Positions 28,418 through 37,625 of a stretch of 64,000 nucleotides of DNA are shown piece after piece. Within the stretch, counting starts at the first letter, position 1, and every line of letters begins with the position of its first letter. The notes beneath the pieces are model-generated. The model was not told where the DNA came from, searched no databases, and saw only the letters and a list, made by a program, of their open reading frames with translations. A program made the translations under genes and the position numbers. Source of the stretch: Polaromonas sp. (GTDB lineage: Bacteria > Pseudomonadota > Gammaproteobacteria > Burkholderiales > Burkholderiaceae_C); the NCBI RefSeq assembly GCF_010365105.1, contig NZ_JAAFGZ010000006.1:1-64000 (forward strand), in the 5' to 3' direction.

Positions 28418-28933
28418 TCAAGATGCGGGCGGCAGCACTTGGGCAATCGCTTTGAGCGCGCAGCCTTCGTCCTGCGCTGCGCCGCCCGAGCCGCCGACGC
28501 CGATGGCGCCAATCACGTCCTTGCCCACGGTCAGCGGCACGCCGCCACCAATCAGCAGCAGCGAATCGACGGTGTTGAGGTTTTGTGATTCGGGGTTGGC
28601 ACGGGCGTTGGTAGCCAGCAGGCGCGTCGCCGTCTTGGTCGAGAGTGCTGTGAAGGCCTTGCGCTGTGCGGCTTCGGTGTTGTGGGGACCGACGCTGTCG
28701 TCGCGCTGCACGGCGATCAGGTTGCCGCCCCGGTCGACCACCACGGCCACCGCCGAGCGGCCGTCGGCGTGGCAGGCGGCCAGCGTGGCGTTGATCAGTT
28801 CATTGGCCATGGCCAGCGAGACGTTTTCCTGCTTCAACGTAACGGCCGGAGCAGCCCAGGCGCTGGACGCGGCGGCGGCGCACAGTGCCAGGGTGCTGAG
28901 GGCCAGCGCGGCGGCACGGGGGATAAGTTGCAT
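28418..28933 (-). CDS. GlcG/HbpS family heme-binding-like protein
   Basis: 171-residue secreted protein: signal peptide ending SSAWA-A (residues 1-27), then a GlcG/HbpS (DUF336) domain with ANELINATLAACHADGRSAVAVVVDRGGNLIAVQRDD and GGVPLTVGKDVIGAIGVGGSGGAAQDEGCA. Relatives bind heme or act in redox sensing (HbpS of Streptomyces). AAGGAAA precedes the ATG. Same strand as the hydroxyisourate hydrolase gene (63-base gap); divergent from a CusRS/HprRS-like two-component system with a palindromic operator in between, so these two genes are probably its targets. Confidence 0.85.
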   Translation of the reverse strand: MQLIPRAAALALSTLALCAAAASSAWAAPAVTLKQENVSLAMANELINATLAACHADGRSAVAVVVDRGGNLIAVQRDDSVGPHNTEAAQRKAFTALSTKTATRLLATNARANPESQNLNTVDSLLLIGGGVPLTVGKDVIGAIGVGGSGGAAQDEGCALKAIAQVLPPAS

Positions 28934-29022
28934 CGGGTTTCCTTGGGGTCAATTCAGGGGCGCTTGTTGAAGCGAAGGCCTTGATGATGCGTCGCCAACC
29001 CCGTCAAAACGATGGCCCACAG

Positions 29023-29038
29023 ATGACAACTTTGTCAT
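29023..29038. promoter_or_regulatory. CusR/CopR-like palindromic operator
   Basis: ATGACAA-CT-TTGTCAT is a perfect 16-base palindrome that matches the known CusR box core ATGACAANNTTGTCAT. It lies 90 bases upstream of the HbpS-like gene start and 49 bases upstream of the response regulator start, so either or both promoters may be controlled. Confidence 0.75.
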
Positions 29039-29086
29039 GTACGCACGCGCCGTTTGCGTTTAGTCTTGTCTGCAAGGAGACGACGC

Positions 29087-29761
29087 ATGCGCATACTGGT
29101 GGTGGAAGACGAGGTCAAGGCGGCAGACTATTTGCGCAAGGGGCTGGGCGAGTCGGGCTATTTGGTCGAAGTGGCGCACAACGGGCTGGACGGCCAGTTC
29201 CTTGCGCAGGAAAGCGAGTTTGACCTGATCATTCTGGACGTGATGCTGCCCGGCATTGACGGCTGGCAACTGCTGCAAATCATTCGCCGCAAGAGTCAGG
29301 TGCCGGTGCTGTTCCTGACGGCGCGCGACGCGGTGCAGGACCGCGTCAAGGGGCTGGAGCTGGGTGCCGACGACTACCTGGTCAAGCCGTTTTCGTACGC
29401 CGAACTGCTGGCGCGTGTGCGCACGCTGCTGCGCCGTGGCCCGCCGCGCGAGGCCGAGCATTTCCAGGTGGCCGATTTGCAGCTCGACGTGCTGCGCCGG
29501 CGCGTGTCGCGCGGCGCCGAACGCATCGTGCTGACGAACAAGGAATTCGCATTGCTGCAGCTGTTGATGGAGCGTAGCGGCGAGGTGCTGTCGCGGGCGC
29601 AGATAGCGTCTCAGGTGTGGCAGATGAACTTTGACAGCGACACCAACGTGGTCGATGTGGCGATTCGCCGACTGCGCGCCAAGGTCGATGACCCGTTCAG
29701 CCCGAAGCTGATCCACACCGTTCGCGGCATGGGCTACACGCTCGAAGCCCCCGAGGCATGA
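29087..29761 (+). CDS. Heavy-metal/redox response regulator (CusR/HprR type)
   Basis: 224-residue OmpR-family regulator started at MRILVVEDE (29087), with AAGGAG at 29073-29078; the longer frame from 29054 adds 11 residues. Receiver: EDE acidic pocket, Asp in [14 protein letters not shown], Lys in [16 protein letters not shown]-binding winged helix with [36 protein letters not shown], a phrase typical of the CusR/CopR/IrlR subfamily that responds to copper, silver or oxidants. ATGA overlap with the kinase. Confidence 0.93.
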   Translation: MRILVVEDEVKAADYLRKGLGESGYLVEVAHNGLDGQFLAQESEFDLIILDVMLPGIDGWQLLQIIRRKSQVPVLFLTARDAVQDRVKGLELGADDYLVKPFSYAELLARVRTLLRRGPPREAEHFQVADLQLDVLRRRVSRGAERIVLTNKEFALLQLLMERSGEVLSRAQIASQVWQMNFDSDTNVVDVAIRRLRAKVDDPFSPKLIHTVRGMGYTLEAPEA

Positions 29762-31137
29762 AGCAACGGATGACGGCGCTGTGGCCGCGCGCCCTCAGCC
29801 TGCGGCTGGCGCTGATGTTCGCGCTGGCCAGCGTGCTGCTGCTCGGCGCGCTGGGGCTGTACCTGTACCAGTCGCTGGAGCGCGAGATTGCCTGGCGCGA
29901 CGATATTTCACTGGTCGGCCGCGTCGAGCGCATGGGCGTCTTGATTGGCGACAGCGACAGCATTGACGCGCTGCGCCAGCGCCCGCAGCTCTACGCCAAC
30001 ATGCTTGGCAACCGCGATGATCTGCTGTGGGTACTGGACGGCACCGGCCAGCCGCTCATCGAGATCAACCCGGCACGTTTGCCGGTGCCCGCACTGCCGC
30101 CGGGGCCGGGCGTGCAGTTGCAGGATGGCGTGGGCGCGCCGTCGCGCCTGGCCTGGCTGCATGTACGCCAGGACGGCCGCGATCTGACGCTGATTGCCGG
30201 CAAGCTGCTGGCCGAACGCAGCCAGATGCTCGCCGCCTACCGTCTGAAACTGTGGCTGGCACTGGGTGCCGGGGCGCTGCTGGCGTTTTTGCTCGGCTGG
30301 GCGGTCAGTCTGCGCGGCCTGCGTCCGGTGCGCATGCTGGCGGCGCGCGCGGCGGCTATTGACGTGCAGCACCTGCACCTGCGCCTCGACGCCGCGCAGC
30401 AAATCAGCGAACTGCAACAGCTCAGCGGCGCGCTGAACCAGATGCTGGCGCGGCTGGAGGACGGCTTTGGCCGGCTGTCGCGCTTTTCCGAAGATTTGGC
30501 GCATGAAATGCGCACGCCGCTCAACAACCTGATGGGCCAGACCCAGCTCGCGCTGCAAAAAAACCGCAGCACCGAGGACTACCAGGCGCTGCTGGCGTCC
30601 AGCCAGGAAGAGTACGAGCGGCTGGCGCGAATGATCGACAACATGCTGTTTCTGGCGCGTGCCGAGCAGCCCGACGCCGTGCTGCACCGCCAACCCATCG
30701 CATTGCACGATGCGACGGCGCAGCTGTGCGATTATTTTGAAGGCATGGCCGAGGAGCGCGGCATCGTGCTGGTCAATGAAGCCGATGGCGCGTTGTCCGC
30801 CGACCCGCAGTTGCTGCGCCGGGCACTGGCGAATTTGCTGGCCAACGCGCTGCGCTACGGCAGCGCCGACAGCCCGGTGCGTATCGCCAGCCAGCGGCAC
30901 GGCGGCTGGGTGGACATCAGCGTGACCAACCAGGGCGAGCCGATAGCGCCCGAACACCTGCCGCGCCTGTTTGACCGCTTTTACCGCTGCGACCCGTCGC
31001 GCGCCGAGCCGGGCGACTCGGGCGGTCTGGGGCTGGCCATCGTGCGCTCCATCATGCAGCTGCACGGCGGCGCGGTGCGGGTCGAAAGCAGCGCCGCCGG
31101 GACCTGCTTTACCTTGCGCTTTCCGGTGCTGGTCTGA
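29758..31137 (+). CDS. Heavy-metal sensor histidine kinase (CusS type)
   Basis: 459-residue membrane kinase. Helix 1 at about residues 14-35, periplasmic domain to residue 165, helix 2 at about 166-188, then a HAMP linker. H-box [21 protein letters not shown]-box [14 protein letters not shown], catalytic [10 protein letters not shown] and [20 protein letters not shown]. The arrangement is typical of heavy-metal sensor kinases (CusS, IrlS). Partner of the preceding regulator by stop/start overlap. Confidence 0.93.
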   Translation: MKQRMTALWPRALSLRLALMFALASVLLLGALGLYLYQSLEREIAWRDDISLVGRVERMGVLIGDSDSIDALRQRPQLYANMLGNRDDLLWVLDGTGQPLIEINPARLPVPALPPGPGVQLQDGVGAPSRLAWLHVRQDGRDLTLIAGKLLAERSQMLAAYRLKLWLALGAGALLAFLLGWAVSLRGLRPVRMLAARAAAIDVQHLHLRLDAAQQISELQQLSGALNQMLARLEDGFGRLSRFSEDLAHEMRTPLNNLMGQTQLALQKNRSTEDYQALLASSQEEYERLARMIDNMLFLARAEQPDAVLHRQPIALHDATAQLCDYFEGMAEERGIVLVNEADGALSADPQLLRRALANLLANALRYGSADSPVRIASQRHGGWVDISVTNQGEPIAPEHLPRLFDRFYRCDPSRAEPGDSGGLGLAIVRSIMQLHGGAVRVESSAAGTCFTLRFPVLV

Positions 31138-31241
31138 GGGCGGCCTGGCTGTAGCGCGCCATGTCACAGCCCGCTAACACCACCAACGGTCCGTCCTGCT
31201 TAAAAATAAGCGTTTCGCTCATTAACCCCAAGGAGACAGAC

Positions 31242-31823
31242 ATGGCGGCCAAGAAGATTCTGATGATTTGCGGCGACTACTGCGAAGACTACGAGACCAT
31301 GGTGCCGTTTCAGGCGCTGCTGGCCGTCGGGCACACGGTGCATGCCGTGTGTCCCGACAAGAAAGCCGGCGACCAGATCAAGACGGCGATCCACGACTTT
31401 GAAGGCGCCCAGACCTACAGCGAAAAGCCGGGGCACAACTTCTCGCTCAACGCCACGTTTGCCGACATCCACGTGGAAAGCTACGACGCGCTGGTGTTGC
31501 CGGGCGGTCGTGGCCCCGAGTACCTGCGCAGCTATCCGGCAGTTGTCGCCATGGTGAAACATTTTTTTGACACCAACAAGCCTGTCGCTGCCGTCTGCCA
31601 CGCCGCGCAACTGCTGGCGGGCGCCGATGTGCTGAAAGGGCGCACCTGCTCGGCCTACCCGGCCTGCCGCTTCGAGGTCGAGCGCGCCGGCGGCACCTAT
31701 GCCGACATTGCCATTGATGCCGCGCATACCGAGGGCAATCTGGTGTCGGCACCGGCCTGGCCGGCCCATCCGGCATGGATTGCCCAGTTTCTGGTGCTGC
31801 TGGGGACGAAGATCACGCATTGA
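31242..31823 (+). CDS. DJ-1/PfpI family protein
   Basis: 193-residue class I glutamine amidotransferase-like protein. AAKKILMICGDYCEDYETMVPFQALLAVGH at the N-terminus; nucleophile elbow VAAVCHAAQLL with the reactive Cys and adjacent His; YDALVLPGGRGPEYLR supplies the Gly loop. Relatives act as chaperones, glyoxalases or deglycases; the specific activity cannot be read. AAGGAGA at 31230-31236 precedes the ATG at 31242. Downstream of the two-component genes, possibly part of the same oxidative or electrophile stress response. Confidence 0.9.
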   Translation: MAAKKILMICGDYCEDYETMVPFQALLAVGHTVHAVCPDKKAGDQIKTAIHDFEGAQTYSEKPGHNFSLNATFADIHVESYDALVLPGGRGPEYLRSYPAVVAMVKHFFDTNKPVAAVCHAAQLLAGADVLKGRTCSAYPACRFEVERAGGTYADIAIDAAHTEGNLVSAPAWPAHPAWIAQFLVLLGTKITH

Positions 31824-31900
31824 CACCCCGCCAGCGGGCGCTGCATGATTCCGGGAGCCTGACCGACCCCCGGAAAACGTAAAACTGCTGGAGACAAATA

Positions 31901-32296
31901 ATGTGCGAGGTCTTTATTAGCGCCGACCCGGCGCTCTACGCAAGCCGTATCCGTTCGGTGCGCCTGCATGGCGTGGCGACCAGCATCCGGCTGGAAAACC
32001 TGTTCTGGAATGTGCTGGCCGACATTGCCGGGCGCGACGGTATGAGCGTGCCCCAACTGTGTACCCGGCTGCATGACGAACTGGTGGCCGAGCGCGAGGG
32101 CATCGACAATTTCGCCTCGTTCCTGCGGGTGTGCTGTGGCCGCTATCTGGCGCTGCAGCTTTCGGGTGGCATTCCGCGTGACGCCTCCATTCCCATCGGC
32201 AGCCTGAACGCCAGGCAGGTGCTGGCGACCGAGCGGCGTTCGCTGGCGGCGCAGGGTGCGCGGCTCTGCGAAGTGCCGCGCACGTTGGCAGCCTAG
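31901..32296 (+). CDS. Ribbon-helix-helix (RHH_4-like) protein
   Basis: 131-residue protein whose middle, IRSVRLHGVATSIRLENLFWNVLADIAGRDGMSVPQLCTRLHDELV (about residues 17-62), is a ribbon-helix-helix of the type found in short proteobacterial proteins of unknown role (Pfam RHH_4 as I recall it). GGAGAC precedes the ATG. No partner toxin is adjacent. Its stop overlaps the stop of the convergent thioredoxin gene by four bases. Confidence 0.8.
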   Translation: MCEVFISADPALYASRIRSVRLHGVATSIRLENLFWNVLADIAGRDGMSVPQLCTRLHDELVAEREGIDNFASFLRVCCGRYLALQLSGGIPRDASIPIGSLNARQVLATERRSLAAQGARLCEVPRTLAA

Positions 32297-33186
32297 CTCA
32301 GCACCACGCTGCTCAGGCGCCGGCGGTACGTGGCCACCGTGGCGTCTTCCGGCGGAATCTGGCCGTCGGCGACCTTGGGCTTGGGCGTTTCCATGATGTC
32401 CAGGATGGCGATGTAGGTCTTGCGCGCCAGGCCGTCGTTCCACGCCTTGTCGCGCATCAGGATTTCGAGCAACTCGTCGAGCGCATCGGTCCAGCGCTGG
32501 TCGGCCATCAGCCAGCGGGCCTGGTCGAAGCGGGTGTCGAAATCACGCTTGTTGGCGGCTATTTTTTCATCAAATGTGGCTTGCGCGCTTGCTGCATCGG
32601 CATGAGCAGCTACAAAATCAAGAGCATCCATCCAGCGTTTCAGGGAATCGAAGCGGCGCACCGTTCCGGTCTGGGCAATCACCGGCGCAAATGCCACCTT
32701 GGCATCGTCGTCGCGGCCCCGGCTCAGCAGCTGCTTGACATAGTCGAAGCGGGCGGATTCATTGGTCGGGTCGGCGGCGACGGCGCTTTGCAGCCGTTCG
32801 AGCACGGCTTCCGGCGCGTTGTCCAGCACCACTTCCTCTTCGGGCGGCGCTTCTTCCGGGGCGGGCGGCAGGTGCTTGTCCAGGAATTCCTTGATCTTGC
32901 CTTCAGTCAGCGCACCGGTAAACCCGTCCACCGGCTGGCCGTTCACCACCAGGATGCAGGTCGGAACGCTGCGAATGCCAAACGCCTCGCCCAGTTGCTG
33001 CTCCTGGTCCGAGTCGATCTTGACCAGCTTGAAGCGGCCTTCGTAGGCGATTTCAACCTTCTCAAGAATCGGTCCCAGCGACTTGCAAGGGCCGCACCAC
33101 GGCGCCCAGAAGTCCACCAGCACGGGTGTGGTCGTGGAAGCCTCAATGACTTCCTGCTGAAAATTGGCAATGGTGACGTCGATCAT
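32293..33186 (-). CDS. CnoX/YbbN-like thioredoxin with TPR domain
   Basis: 297-residue protein: N-terminal thioredoxin domain with the CXXC motif in VDFWAPWCGPCKSLGPIL (about residues 30-47) and the cis-Pro in VPTCILVVNG, an acidic Pro/Glu linker (PPAPEEAPPEEE), then tetratricopeptide-like helices to the C-terminus. This is the architecture of E. coli CnoX (YbbN), a holdase-type chaperedoxin, although its CXXC there is SQHC rather than WCGPC. ATG at 33186 was chosen over a TTG at 33198. A degenerate copy of the dispersed element lies in frame near 32558, encoding FDEKIAANK. Confidence 0.9.
   Translation of the reverse strand: MIDVTIANFQQEVIEASTTTPVLVDFWAPWCGPCKSLGPILEKVEIAYEGRFKLVKIDSDQEQQLGEAFGIRSVPTCILVVNGQPVDGFTGALTEGKIKEFLDKHLPPAPEEAPPEEEVVLDNAPEAVLERLQSAVAADPTNESARFDYVKQLLSRGRDDDAKVAFAPVIAQTGTVRRFDSLKRWMDALDFVAAHADAASAQATFDEKIAANKRDFDTRFDQARWLMADQRWTDALDELLEILMRDKAWNDGLARKTYIAILDIMETPKPKVADGQIPPEDATVATYRRRLSSVVLS
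32558..32576 (+). repeat. Dispersed element, degenerate copy inside thioredoxin gene
   Basis: GCTATTTTTTCATCAAATG matches the left arm of the 17-bp core and is followed by GGCTTGCGC, but the right arm is lost. In frame in the cnoX-like gene, on the opposite strand. Confidence 0.4.
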
Positions 33187-33404
33187 GGTGTTGGGCAACT
33201 AAAGGTTGGAATAAGGGGGTTCAAGCCAGCGCCCTGGCGCCCTGAAAGGGAAGGGCAGTCATCGGTTCTGGCAGCAGGCATGACGATAGCATGCAAGCCG
33301 CAGCCAGCGGTTGCGCCGGGGCATGGCTTGGTTAGCTACCCCAGACCTTAAAATCACGCCTTATCGGCCCACAGCCTTCCAGCGACCTCAGCACTTCAAT
33401 CCTT

Positions 33405-33914
33405 ATGACGACAACCAACAATTCCGCAGCGCCCCTGGTCGGCGTGGTGATGGGTTCCAGCAGCGACTGGGACACGATGCAGCACGCGGTGCAAATCCTG
33501 CAACACTTTGGCGTGGCGCATGACGCGCGCGTGGTGTCGGCGCACCGCATGCCCGACGATTTGTTTGCCTATGCGGAAGCTGCCGCCGGACGTGGCCTGC
33601 AGGCGATCATTGCCGGTGCCGGCGGCGCGGCGCATTTGCCCGGCATGCTGGCCGCCAAGACCATCGTGCCGGTGCTCGGCGTGCCCGTCGCCAGCAAGCA
33701 TTTGCAAGGTGTCGATTCATTGCACAGCATCGTGCAAATGCCCAAAGGCATTCCGGTCGCGACGTTTGCCATCGGCAACGCCGGCGCAGCCAATGCAGCG
33801 CTGTTTGCCGTCGCCATGCTCGCCCTGCACGACAAAACGATGGCCGACAAGCTGCAGGCGTTCCGCGCTGAACAAACTGAAGCCGCCCGCGCCATGACGC
33901 TGCCACCGGTATGA
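33405..33914 (+). CDS. purE: N5-carboxyaminoimidazole ribonucleotide mutase
   Basis: 169-residue class I PurE that converts N5-CAIR to CAIR in purine synthesis. [13 protein letters not shown] and [18 protein letters not shown] are the signature segments, with [25 protein letters not shown] holding the conserved His. Overlaps purK by ATGA (33911-33914), so the two are translationally coupled. Confidence 0.96.
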   Translation: MTTTNNSAAPLVGVVMGSSSDWDTMQHAVQILQHFGVAHDARVVSAHRMPDDLFAYAEAAAGRGLQAIIAGAGGAAHLPGMLAAKTIVPVLGVPVASKHLQGVDSLHSIVQMPKGIPVATFAIGNAGAANAALFAVAMLALHDKTMADKLQAFRAEQTEAARAMTLPPV

Positions 33915-35134
33915 CTACGTTGCCAATTTTCCCCGGCACGGTCGACGAAACCGGCCGCCCTGCCACGCTGGGCGTGATGGGTGGCGGCCAGCTGGGCCGC
34001 ATGTTCGTGCATGCTGCGCAGCGCATGGGCTACTTCACGGCGGTGCTTGACCCGGACCCGCACAGCCCGGCCGGCCGCGTCAGCCACCACCATGTCCAGA
34101 CCGCCTATTCCGATGTGCCGGGGCTGTCGCAACTGGCCGGGCTGTGCGACGCCATCACCACGGAGTTTGAAAACGTGCCGGCCAGCGCGCTGCAAGCCCT
34201 GGCTGCGGCCCGTCCGGTCGCACCGGGTGCAGCGGCGGTGGCCATTGCACAAGACCGGATTCAGGAAAAGTCCCATTTCATGGCCTCTGCCGGTGTGGCG
34301 GACGTGCGCTGCGCGCCTTATGCGGTCATTGAAACGCAGGAGCAACTTCAGGCCGTGCCCGACGACCTGTTGCCAGGCATCCTGAAAACCGCACGCATGG
34401 GCTACGACGGCAAAGGCCAGCTGCGCGTCAAGACGGCGGCTGAACTGGCGGCGGCTTGGGCCGAACTGGGGCAGGTGGCCTGCGTGCTGGAGAAAATGCT
34501 GCCTTTGAGCGCCGAATGCTCGGTGATCGTGGCGCGTGGCTGGGACGGCGCCATCGTGGCGTTTCCGCCGCAGTGCAACCTGCATGTCGATGGCATTCTG
34601 GCCGTGACCGAGGTTTATGAAGGAAATATGCCTTTTGCGCTTTCTGCACGGGCACAAGAAGCTACTAAATCAATAGCAAACCACATCGGCTATGTCGGCG
34701 TGCTGTGCGTCGAATTCTTCGTGATTGACGACGGCAGCGCAGACGGCGCGCTGATCGTCAACGAGATGGCACCGCGCCCGCACAACAGCGGCCACTACAC
34801 GATGGACGCCTGCGACGTGTCGCAGTTCGACTTGCAGGTGCATGCGATGGCCGGCTTGCCGCTGCCCGTGCCGCGCCAGCATTCACCGGCCATCATGCTC
34901 AATTTGCTCGGCGATGTGTGGTTTGACGCCACCGGCCAGGCGCGCACGCCCGACTGGCAAGCCGTGCTGGCGCTGCCCGGCGCGCATTTGCACCTGTACG
35001 GCAAAACCGAGGCCCGGCCGGGCCGCAAGATGGGCCACCTGACCATCACCGGCGCTGACGTGGCCGGCGTGAAAGCCACCGCCCGCCAAGCCGCCGCGAT
35101 CTTGGGCCTGCCGGGTTTTGAAGGCGACGAATGA
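33911..35134 (+). CDS. purK: N5-carboxyaminoimidazole ribonucleotide synthase
   Basis: 407-residue ATP-grasp enzyme, partner of Pur[23 protein letters not shown] at the N-terminus, then [14 protein letters not shown] (ATP-binding), [19 protein letters not shown] and [19 protein letters not shown] (metal and substrate-binding). The segment [22 protein letters not shown] contains an in-frame copy of the dispersed element (34661-34677); the usual family sequence would go more directly from the ATP-grasp strand to HIGYVGV. Start overlaps purE, stop overlaps sua5 (ATGA). Confidence 0.96.
   Translation: MTTLPIFPGTVDETGRPATLGVMGGGQLGRMFVHAAQRMGYFTAVLDPDPHSPAGRVSHHHVQTAYSDVPGLSQLAGLCDAITTEFENVPASALQALAAARPVAPGAAAVAIAQDRIQEKSHFMASAGVADVRCAPYAVIETQEQLQAVPDDLLPGILKTARMGYDGKGQLRVKTAAELAAAWAELGQVACVLEKMLPLSAECSVIVARGWDGAIVAFPPQCNLHVDGILAVTEVYEGNMPFALSARAQEATKSIANHIGYVGVLCVEFFVIDDGSADGALIVNEMAPRPHNSGHYTMDACDVSQFDLQVHAMAGLPLPVPRQHSPAIMLNLLGDVWFDATGQARTPDWQAVLALPGAHLHLYGKTEARPGRKMGHLTITGADVAGVKATARQAAAILGLPGFEGDE
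34661..34677 (-). repeat. Dispersed 17-bp palindromic element, copy 6, inside purK
   Basis: GCTACTAAATCAATAGC, in frame in purK, encoding ATKSIA. The flanking CCTTTTGCGCTTTCTGC...GGCACAAGA matches the longer form of the element. Confidence 0.7.
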
Positions 35135-36114
35135 TTCTGCCCGGCACCGACCCGCAAGCGATTGACGACGCAGCCCGCCGCATCCAGGCCGGCGGGCTGG
35201 TCGGCTTTCCGACCGAAACCGTCTACGGGCTGGGGGCTGATGCGTCCAGCGACACCGCTGTCGCCGGCATTTTTGCCGCCAAGGGCCGACCCGCCAACCA
35301 TCCCTTGATTGTTCATGTGGCCGATGCGGCGCAGGTCAATGATTACGCCAGCAGCGTGCCGCCCTTTGCCGCGCGGCTGATGCAGGCGTTCTGGCCCGGC
35401 CCGCTGACGGTGATCCTCCCGCGCCGCGACGGTGTGGCGGCGGCGGCAGCAGGCGGACAAAACTCCATCGGCCTGCGTTGCCCCGCGCATCCGGTGGCGC
35501 TGGCTTTTTTAAAGGCGTGCAACACCGGCGTCGCCGGCCCCAGCGCCAACCGCTTTGGCCGCGTCAGCCCGACCACCGCTGAACATGTGGCCGGCGAGTT
35601 TGGCGACGACCTGCTGGTGCTGGACGGCGGGCCGTGCGCGGTCGGTATCGAGTCCAGCATCGTCGATTGCACACGCGGCCAGCCCGTGCTGCTGCGTCCC
35701 GGCGTGCTGACCCGCGCGCAACTCGAAGCCGCCTGCGGCCAGCCGGTGCTGGACAAGGACGCTGTGCAGGCCATCGGCAGCGCCCCGCGCGCATCCGGCA
35801 CGCTGGAGTCGCACTACGCGCCCAACGCCAAGGTGCGGCTGATGGACGCCAGCGCCATGCAAACCGCGCTCGATCTGCTGGGCGCAGACGCGGCCCACAT
35901 CGCCGTCTATGCCCGTACGATTTTGCGCATCCAGTCCCCGAACGTGATTTACCGCCGCATGCCCGACGACGCGCTGGCCACCGCGCAGCAGCTGTTTTCG
36001 GTGCTGCGCAGTTTTGATGCGCAGGGCGTGCGGCTGATCTGGGTGGAAACCTTGCCCCTTGACACCGAATGGGACGGCGTGCGCGACCGGCTGGGGCGGG
36101 CTGCGGCGAGTTGA
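35131..36114 (+). CDS. L-threonylcarbamoyladenylate synthase (Sua5 type)
   Basis: 327-residue enzyme for the first step of t6A tRNA modification: makes threonylcarbamoyl-AMP from threonine, bicarbonate and ATP. N-terminal YrdC domain (GGLVGFPTETVYGLGADA; FAAKGRPANHPLIVHV; KTxxGLRxP-like LRCPAHPVALAFL; GPSANRFGRVSPTTAEHV) and C-terminal Sua5 domain after ASGTLESHYAP. ATGA overlap with purK. Its 3' 490 bases are duplicated at 36826-37316. It also acts with tsaB (59928), at the other end of the window, in the same pathway. Confidence 0.94.
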   Translation: MILPGTDPQAIDDAARRIQAGGLVGFPTETVYGLGADASSDTAVAGIFAAKGRPANHPLIVHVADAAQVNDYASSVPPFAARLMQAFWPGPLTVILPRRDGVAAAAAGGQNSIGLRCPAHPVALAFLKACNTGVAGPSANRFGRVSPTTAEHVAGEFGDDLLVLDGGPCAVGIESSIVDCTRGQPVLLRPGVLTRAQLEAACGQPVLDKDAVQAIGSAPRASGTLESHYAPNAKVRLMDASAMQTALDLLGADAAHIAVYARTILRIQSPNVIYRRMPDDALATAQQLFSVLRSFDAQGVRLIWVETLPLDTEWDGVRDRLGRAAAS

Positions 36115-36145
36115 GGCGAGTTGAGGGTTTGGGCAGTTCTGGTGG

Positions 36146-36370
36146 TCAGACAGCCGGGGGCCAGTTGATTTGCACCTTGCGGTTATTGGCAAGACAGTCA
36201 CGCAAATACAGGTTGATAAGACTCTGGTACGGCACCCCAGCCTCATCGGCCATGCCCTTGAAGTACGCCACAACGTCTTCAGACAGCCGCATGGTGACAG
36301 GCTTTTTCAACTTTGAAGCGTATGGGTTTTTGCGCGACTTCAGTGTCGCGAGATCGTATTCTGCTTTCAT
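36146..36370 (-). CDS. brnA: BrnA-like antitoxin
   Basis: 74-residue protein with a C-terminal ribbon-helix-helix-like segment: KKPVTMRLSEDVVAYFKGMADEAGVPYQSLINLYLRDCL. This is the pattern of BrnA antitoxins (CopG/Arc-like). Its ATG lies inside the TGA of the upstream brnT frame (ATGA at 36367-36370), the usual brnTA order, toxin first. The antitoxin frame is intact although the toxin frame has a stop, so the antitoxin may now work only as a repressor, or may still neutralise a related toxin elsewhere. Confidence 0.8.
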   Translation of the reverse strand: MKAEYDLATLKSRKNPYASKLKKPVTMRLSEDVVAYFKGMADEAGVPYQSLINLYLRDCLANNRKVQINWPPAV

Positions 36371-36654
36371 GGCTGGTTACCCCGGTAAAACGCGCTTTCA
36401 CGCTGGGTGGCTTTGCGAGCCGAAATGATGCGAATCACCGCGCCGTGTCCACGCTCGCAATGACAGACGATGAGCAACTTGGCCCCGGAACTCATGCCCA
36501 GCAGCAAAAATCGCTCTTCATCGGAGGAGTGTTATTCATCAAAGAACTGAACGGCAAATTCGTCGTGGAAGGCTGATTTGGCTTCCTCGAAAGAAACTCG
36601 ATGCTTCTTAAGGTTTTCTGAAGCTTTAGGCAAGTCCCATTCGAACGTAATCAT
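36367..36654 (-). pseudogene. brnT: BrnT toxin gene with premature stop
   Basis: Read from ATG 36654, the frame gives MITFEWDLPKASENLKKH, then a TAA at 36532-36534 (codon 41), then continues in the same frame as ERFLLLGMSSGAKLLIVCH and RIISARKATQRESAFYR to the TGA overlapping brnA. The 96-codon frame matches BrnT (FEWDxxKAxxNxxKHxVSFEEA, ERFLxxGxS, IRIISARKA) across its full length except for that stop, at the position usually encoding an acidic or other charged residue before HS. It is therefore a whole brnT inactivated by a single nonsense change. A sequencing error is possible. Confidence 0.8.
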
Positions 36655-36825
36655 CAATACATTGTATGTACGGCTGTGAACGTGTCAAGTTGAGTAAATA
36701 GGAAGCTTTTGAACGTACAGCCAATCGCCTGCGGATGAGCGCCGTCGCAGCACTGCAGCGAGCAAGAAGTGAACGTCACGATAGCTAGCAAAGGGTGAAC
36801 GCAACTTAATGGGTATGCCCACCAG
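36655..36825. other. Spacer between brnT and the sua5 duplication
   Basis: No convincing gene. Contains the presumed brnTA promoter region (AT-rich ATACATTGTATGTACGG near 36658-36674) and the left boundary of the duplicated sua5 segment. Confidence 0.4.
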
Positions 36826-37316
36826 CGGCGGGCCGTGCGCGGTCGGCATCGAATCCAGCATCCTCGATTGCACACGCGGCCAGCCCGTGTTGCTGCGCCC
36901 CGGCGTGCTGACCCGCGCACAACTCGAAGCCGCCTGCGGCCAGCCGGTGCTGGACAAGGACGCTGTGCAGGTAATCGGCAACACGCCGCGCGCATCTAGC
37001 ACGCTGGAATCGCACTACGCGCCCAAAGCCAAGGTGCGGCTGATGGACGCCAGTGCCATGCAAACCGCGCTTGACCTGCTGGGCGCAGACGCGGCGCACA
37101 TCGCCGTTTATGCCCGCACGATTTTGCGCATCCAGTCCCCGAACGTGCTTTACCGCCGCATGCCCGACGACGCGCTGGCGACCGCGCAACAGCTGTTTTC
37201 GGTGCTACGCAGTTTTGACGCGCAGGGGGTACGGCTGATCTGAGTGGAAACCTTGCCCGTTGATATCGAATGGGACGGCGTGTGCGACCGACTGGGACGG
37301 GCGGCGGCGAGTTGAG
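36826..37316 (+). pseudogene. Duplicated 3' fragment of sua5
   Basis: Matches sua5 bases 35625-36115 at a constant offset of 1201, without indels and at roughly 93% identity by eye (GGPCAVGIESSI...VLLRPGVLTRAQLEAACGQPVLDKDAV...). The copy lacks the YrdC domain. A TGG-to-TGA change at 37241-37243 stops the frame before the final 24 codons. It is a remnant of a duplication or recombination event and cannot be functional. The original sua5 and this copy bracket the brnTA pair. Confidence 0.85.
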
Positions 37317-37625
37317 GGGGTTGGGTGGCTTTGAGGTGACTAGTGGGTTACGGCCAGTTGCGGGCGCACATCAGTGACGGGTTTGAAGCAGGCAAAATTC
37401 ACCATCCAATCTACCTTGTTGATGTCCACTAGATCGGAGAATCTTTTTGTTACTATTCTTTGCTGCCCGTCGATAGACATGTATGAGAATTTTCGGAAGG
37501 CGAGGCTACGAGGAACAGCAATGAAACGTCGCGGATCTTGGATGGGCTGTGATAGCTGACTTGCCTTGATTGACGAACGTCTCCGGCGGTTCAATAGACA
37601 GAATAATCGACATGGGGACTTGAGC
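37317..37625. other. Spacer upstream of the ABC-3C operon
   Basis: About 309 bases, clearly more A+T-rich than the chromosome on either side. It must contain the promoter of the ABC-3C operon, though no clear -10/-35 pair stands out. A minus-strand frame (37340-37642) reads RRFIAVPRSLAFRKFSYMS and VDWMVNFACFKPVTDVRP, which looks protein-like but was not recognised; it may be the tail of a lost gene. Confidence 0.35.
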
